From contig NZ_JAMHJQ010000011.1 of assembly GCF_023534745.1 (NCBI RefSeq), positions 124,001-188,000 of the forward strand: a stretch of DNA of 64,000 nt, given 5' to 3'. Below are positions 62,265 to 64,000 of the stretch, one piece after another; position 1 is the first letter of the stretch; every line of letters starts with the position of its first letter. Made by a program: the position numbers and the translations under genes. Origin of the DNA: Streptomyces sp. 35G-GA-8. Its GTDB lineage: Bacteria > Actinomycetota > Actinomycetes > Streptomycetales > Streptomycetaceae. The notes below the pieces were generated by a model that did not search any database, was not told the DNA's origin, and worked only from the letters and a program-made list of their open reading frames with translations.

Positions 62265-62969
62265 CTACGCGTCCAACGCGTCGCGCCACCCCCGTACCGC
62301 CCCCGGCGACACCGACCCCGCCCACCCCCCCGGCCGCGCCGCGCCCCCGATGTGGAACGCGTCCACCCCCGCCGCCACCAGCGCCCCCAAGTGGTCCAGC
62401 CGCAGCCCGCCGCCGACCATCAGCCGCGCCCCGTACCCCGGCTCACCCCGCTCCCCCGCCGCCGTCTCCGTCAGCAGCGTCGGCAGCCCGGCGTCCACGC
62501 CCGTCGCCGAGCCCGCCGTGAGGTACGTGTCCAGGCCCGGCAGGTCCGCCAGCCGCTTACGGAGCGCGTCCCGGTCGGCCGCGCGGTCGATCGCCCGGTG
62601 GAAGGTCCACCGGCAGCCGTCCAGCTCGGCGATCAGGCGTTCCACCGTCACCAGGTCCGGCGCCCCGGCCGCGTCGAGGAAGCCGAGGACGAACTCGTCC
62701 GCGCCCTCGGCCCGCAGTCCCCGTGCCACCTCGACCAGGGCGTCCGCGCCTGCCGGCTCGCCCACCGTGAAGCCGTCGGCCAGCCGCAGCATCACCCTCA
62801 GCGGGATGTCGACGGCGGCCCGGATCTTCGCGAAGGTCTCGCGGGGTGGGGTCAGCCCGTCCGCCGCCATGTCGGTGACGAGTTCAAGGCGGTCCGCGCC
62901 TCCGTTCCGGGCGGCGACCGCGTCCTCCGCGTCGAGAGCGATCACCTCCAGGAGTGCACGCTTACTCAT
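62265..62969 (-). CDS. cutC: CutC-family protein
   Basis: A 234-residue TIM-barrel protein of the CutC family. Diagnostic parts are LEVIALDAEDAVAARNGGADRLELVTDMAADGLTPP, IPLRVMLRLADGF, WTFHRAIDRAADRDALRKRL and LMVGGGLRLDHLGALVAAGVDAFHIG. CutC was first linked to copper homeostasis, but its biochemical role is disputed. It is divergent from a copper ATPase gene, which supports a copper link here. A DasR-like palindrome lies 59 nt upstream of its start. ATG 62969. Confidence 0.92.
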   Translation of the reverse strand: MSKRALLEVIALDAEDAVAARNGGADRLELVTDMAADGLTPPRETFAKIRAAVDIPLRVMLRLADGFTVGEPAGADALVEVARGLRAEGADEFVLGFLDAAGAPDLVTVERLIAELDGCRWTFHRAIDRAADRDALRKRLADLPGLDTYLTAGSATGVDAGLPTLLTETAAGERGEPGYGARLMVGGGLRLDHLGALVAAGVDAFHIGGAARPGGWAGSVSPGAVRGWRDALDA

Positions 62970-63027
62970 GGGACCTCATTCATAGGTATGCCGGCGGATC
63001 GTGGACATGACTGGACAGGACCCCGCT

Positions 63028-63043
63028 ATAGGTCTAGTCCAAT
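63028..63043. promoter_or_regulatory. DasR-like palindrome ATAGGTCTAGTCCAAT
   Basis: The centre GGTCTAGTCC resembles the DasR (GntR/HutC) responsive element TGGTCTAGACCA, with the symmetric third-position pair changed. It lies in the cutC/copA divergent region nearer cutC. Binding is inferred. Confidence 0.4.
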
Positions 63044-63098
63044 GTCCCAGCCTACGGGGCGCCCCCGTCCGCGCGCATCAGCACATCCGGGAAACGCC

Positions 63099-63155
63099 TT
63101 GCCTCAGATACCCCATGGGGGTATACATAGAGGAGTGAGATACCCCTAGGGGGTA
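63099..63155 (+). promoter_or_regulatory. Copper ATPase promoter with two CsoR-type operators
   Basis: A -35 box TTGCCT (63099-63104) and -10 box TATACA (63122-63127) are 17 nt apart. The palindrome TACCCCATGGGGGTA (63109-63123) fills the spacer and TACCCCTAGGGGGTA (63141-63155) lies just after the start site, 32 bp away centre to centre. These match CsoR sites (TACCC..GGGTA), so copper-relieved repression is expected. Confidence 0.9.
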
Positions 63156-63189
63156 GGATGCAACGGTCGAGGAGAAGGAGCCGTCAGCC

Positions 63190-64000
63190 ATGAGCCCCAC
63201 ACGGACCACTGGCGCAGCCACCACGGGCGCCACCGGCACAGCCGCCGAAGTCGAGCTCGTGATCGGCGGTATGACCTGCGCCTCCTGCGCGGCGCGGATC
63301 GAGAAGAAGCTGAACCGCATGGACGGGGTCGAGGCCACCGTCAACTACGCCACCGAGAAGGCCAAGGTCAGCTACCGGGGTGCGGACGTCGCGGTCGAGG
63401 ATCTGATCGCCACCGTCGAGGCCACCGGCTACACCGCCACACCGCCCGCACCGGCCCCCGTGGCCGCGGCGGACGGCACGCACACAGGCGAGGACACCGC
63501 CGAGGACGCCGCGGACGCGGAACTGCGGCCGTTGCGGCAGCGGCTGACCACCGCCGTCCTTCTGTCCGTCCCGGTGATCGCCATGGCGATGATCCCCGCC
63601 CTCCAGTTCGACTACTGGCAGTGGCTCTCCCTCACCCTCGCCGCCCCCGTCGTCACCTACGCCGCCTGGCCCTTCCACCGCGCGGCCTGGACCAACGCCC
63701 GCCACGGCGCGGCCACCATGGACACCCTCATCTCGGTCGGTGTCTCGGCCGCGTTCCTCTGGTCCCTGTGGGCGCTGTTCTTCGGTACGGCCGGCATGCC
63801 GGGGATGACGCACCCCTTCGAGCTGACCATCGCCCGTACCGACGGCGCCGGGAACATCTACCTCGAAGCCGCCGCCGGCGTCACCGCCTTCATCCTCGCC
63901 GGCCGCTACTTCGAAGCCCGCTCCAAGCGCAAGGCCGGCGCCGCCCTGCGCGCCCTGCTCGAACTCGGCGCCAAGGACGTCACGGTCCTGCGCGACGGCG
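63190..64000 (+). CDS. copA: Copper-translocating P-type ATPase, C-terminus outside the window
   Basis: The first 270 residues of a P1B-type copper exporter. After a Thr/Ala/Gly-rich start comes a heavy-metal domain with GGMTCASCAARIEKK (Cys30, Cys33), an Ala/Pro linker, and the first membrane helices (LTTAVLLSVPVIAMAMIPAL, FDYWQWLSLTLAAPVVTYAAWPF, TMDTLISVGVSAAFLWSLWALFF). It then reaches the actuator region entry (FILAGRYFEARSKRKAGAALRALLELGAKDVTVLRDG). The CPC motif and catalytic Asp lie beyond the edge. AAGGAG precedes ATG 63190. Controlled by a double CsoR-type site; no csoR gene is in the window. Confidence 0.93.
   Translation, partial: MSPTRTTGAATTGATGTAAEVELVIGGMTCASCAARIEKKLNRMDGVEATVNYATEKAKVSYRGADVAVEDLIATVEATGYTATPPAPAPVAAADGTHTGEDTAEDAADAELRPLRQRLTTAVLLSVPVIAMAMIPALQFDYWQWLSLTLAAPVVTYAAWPFHRAAWTNARHGAATMDTLISVGVSAAFLWSLWALFFGTAGMPGMTHPFELTIARTDGAGNIYLEAAAGVTAFILAGRYFEARSKRKAGAALRALLELGAKDVTVLRDG

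Overview
The window is chromosomal DNA of a high-GC actinomycete, almost certainly Streptomyces. The evidence is the codon bias, frequent GTG and TTG starts, tightly coupled ATGA/GTGA operons, a conservon-type GTPase, futalosine-pathway menaquinone genes, a HelD/HelR-type factor, a bacterial XPB helicase, and ten genes with a TANNNT box 6-8 nt before the start codon (leaderless transcripts). I see no prophage, transposase, integrase, CRISPR array, tRNA, rRNA or secondary-metabolite cluster.

Layout. 1-10.2 kb is one minus-strand catabolic operon: TIGR03084-type protein, AtuA-type protein, acyl-CoA carboxylase beta and alpha, acyl-CoA dehydrogenase, acyl-CoA ligase, enoyl-CoA hydratase and a TetR regulator cut by the window edge. 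It looks like an atu/liu-type route for a branched or isoprenoid acid. 10.2-16.6 kb holds an EamA exporter and divergent LysR regulator, a predicted wall-anchored alpha/beta hydrolase and a large FAD/Fe-S oxidase. 16.7-22.9 kb holds an orphan CvnD GTPase with a cvnC remnant, serC, a DrrAB-type exporter with a divergent TetR, and a secreted beta-propeller protein. 22.9-32.1 kb is a patchwork of MarR regulators and enzymes, with a 1.09-kb giant imperfect palindrome between two convergent marR genes.

32.2-47.3 kb holds a purine permease, a DUF2530 protein, a CtpE-like P-type ATPase, a GHKL ATPase, a DUF3027 protein, an MFS protein, a DUF2771 lipoprotein, mqnB-mqnD, a cold-shock protein and a HAD phosphatase. 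47.3-50.3 kb is an iron-siderophore uptake operon behind a probable iron box, with no binding-protein gene. 50.4-61.7 kb holds an AraC/GyrI regulator and a nucleic-acid cluster (helicase-associated WYL protein, HelD/HelR, XPB) with a GT87 transferase and a VanZ-like protein. 62.3-64 kb holds cutC and a divergent copper ATPase behind two CsoR-type operators.

The most unusual content is non-coding. One feature is the giant palindrome at 24083-25170. The other is a two-copy repeat family (40218-40710 and 61689-62240) in which each copy is a GC-rich core between two inverted, hairpin-forming modules of about 87 bp. The left modules of the two copies differ at one base although they lie 21 kb apart.
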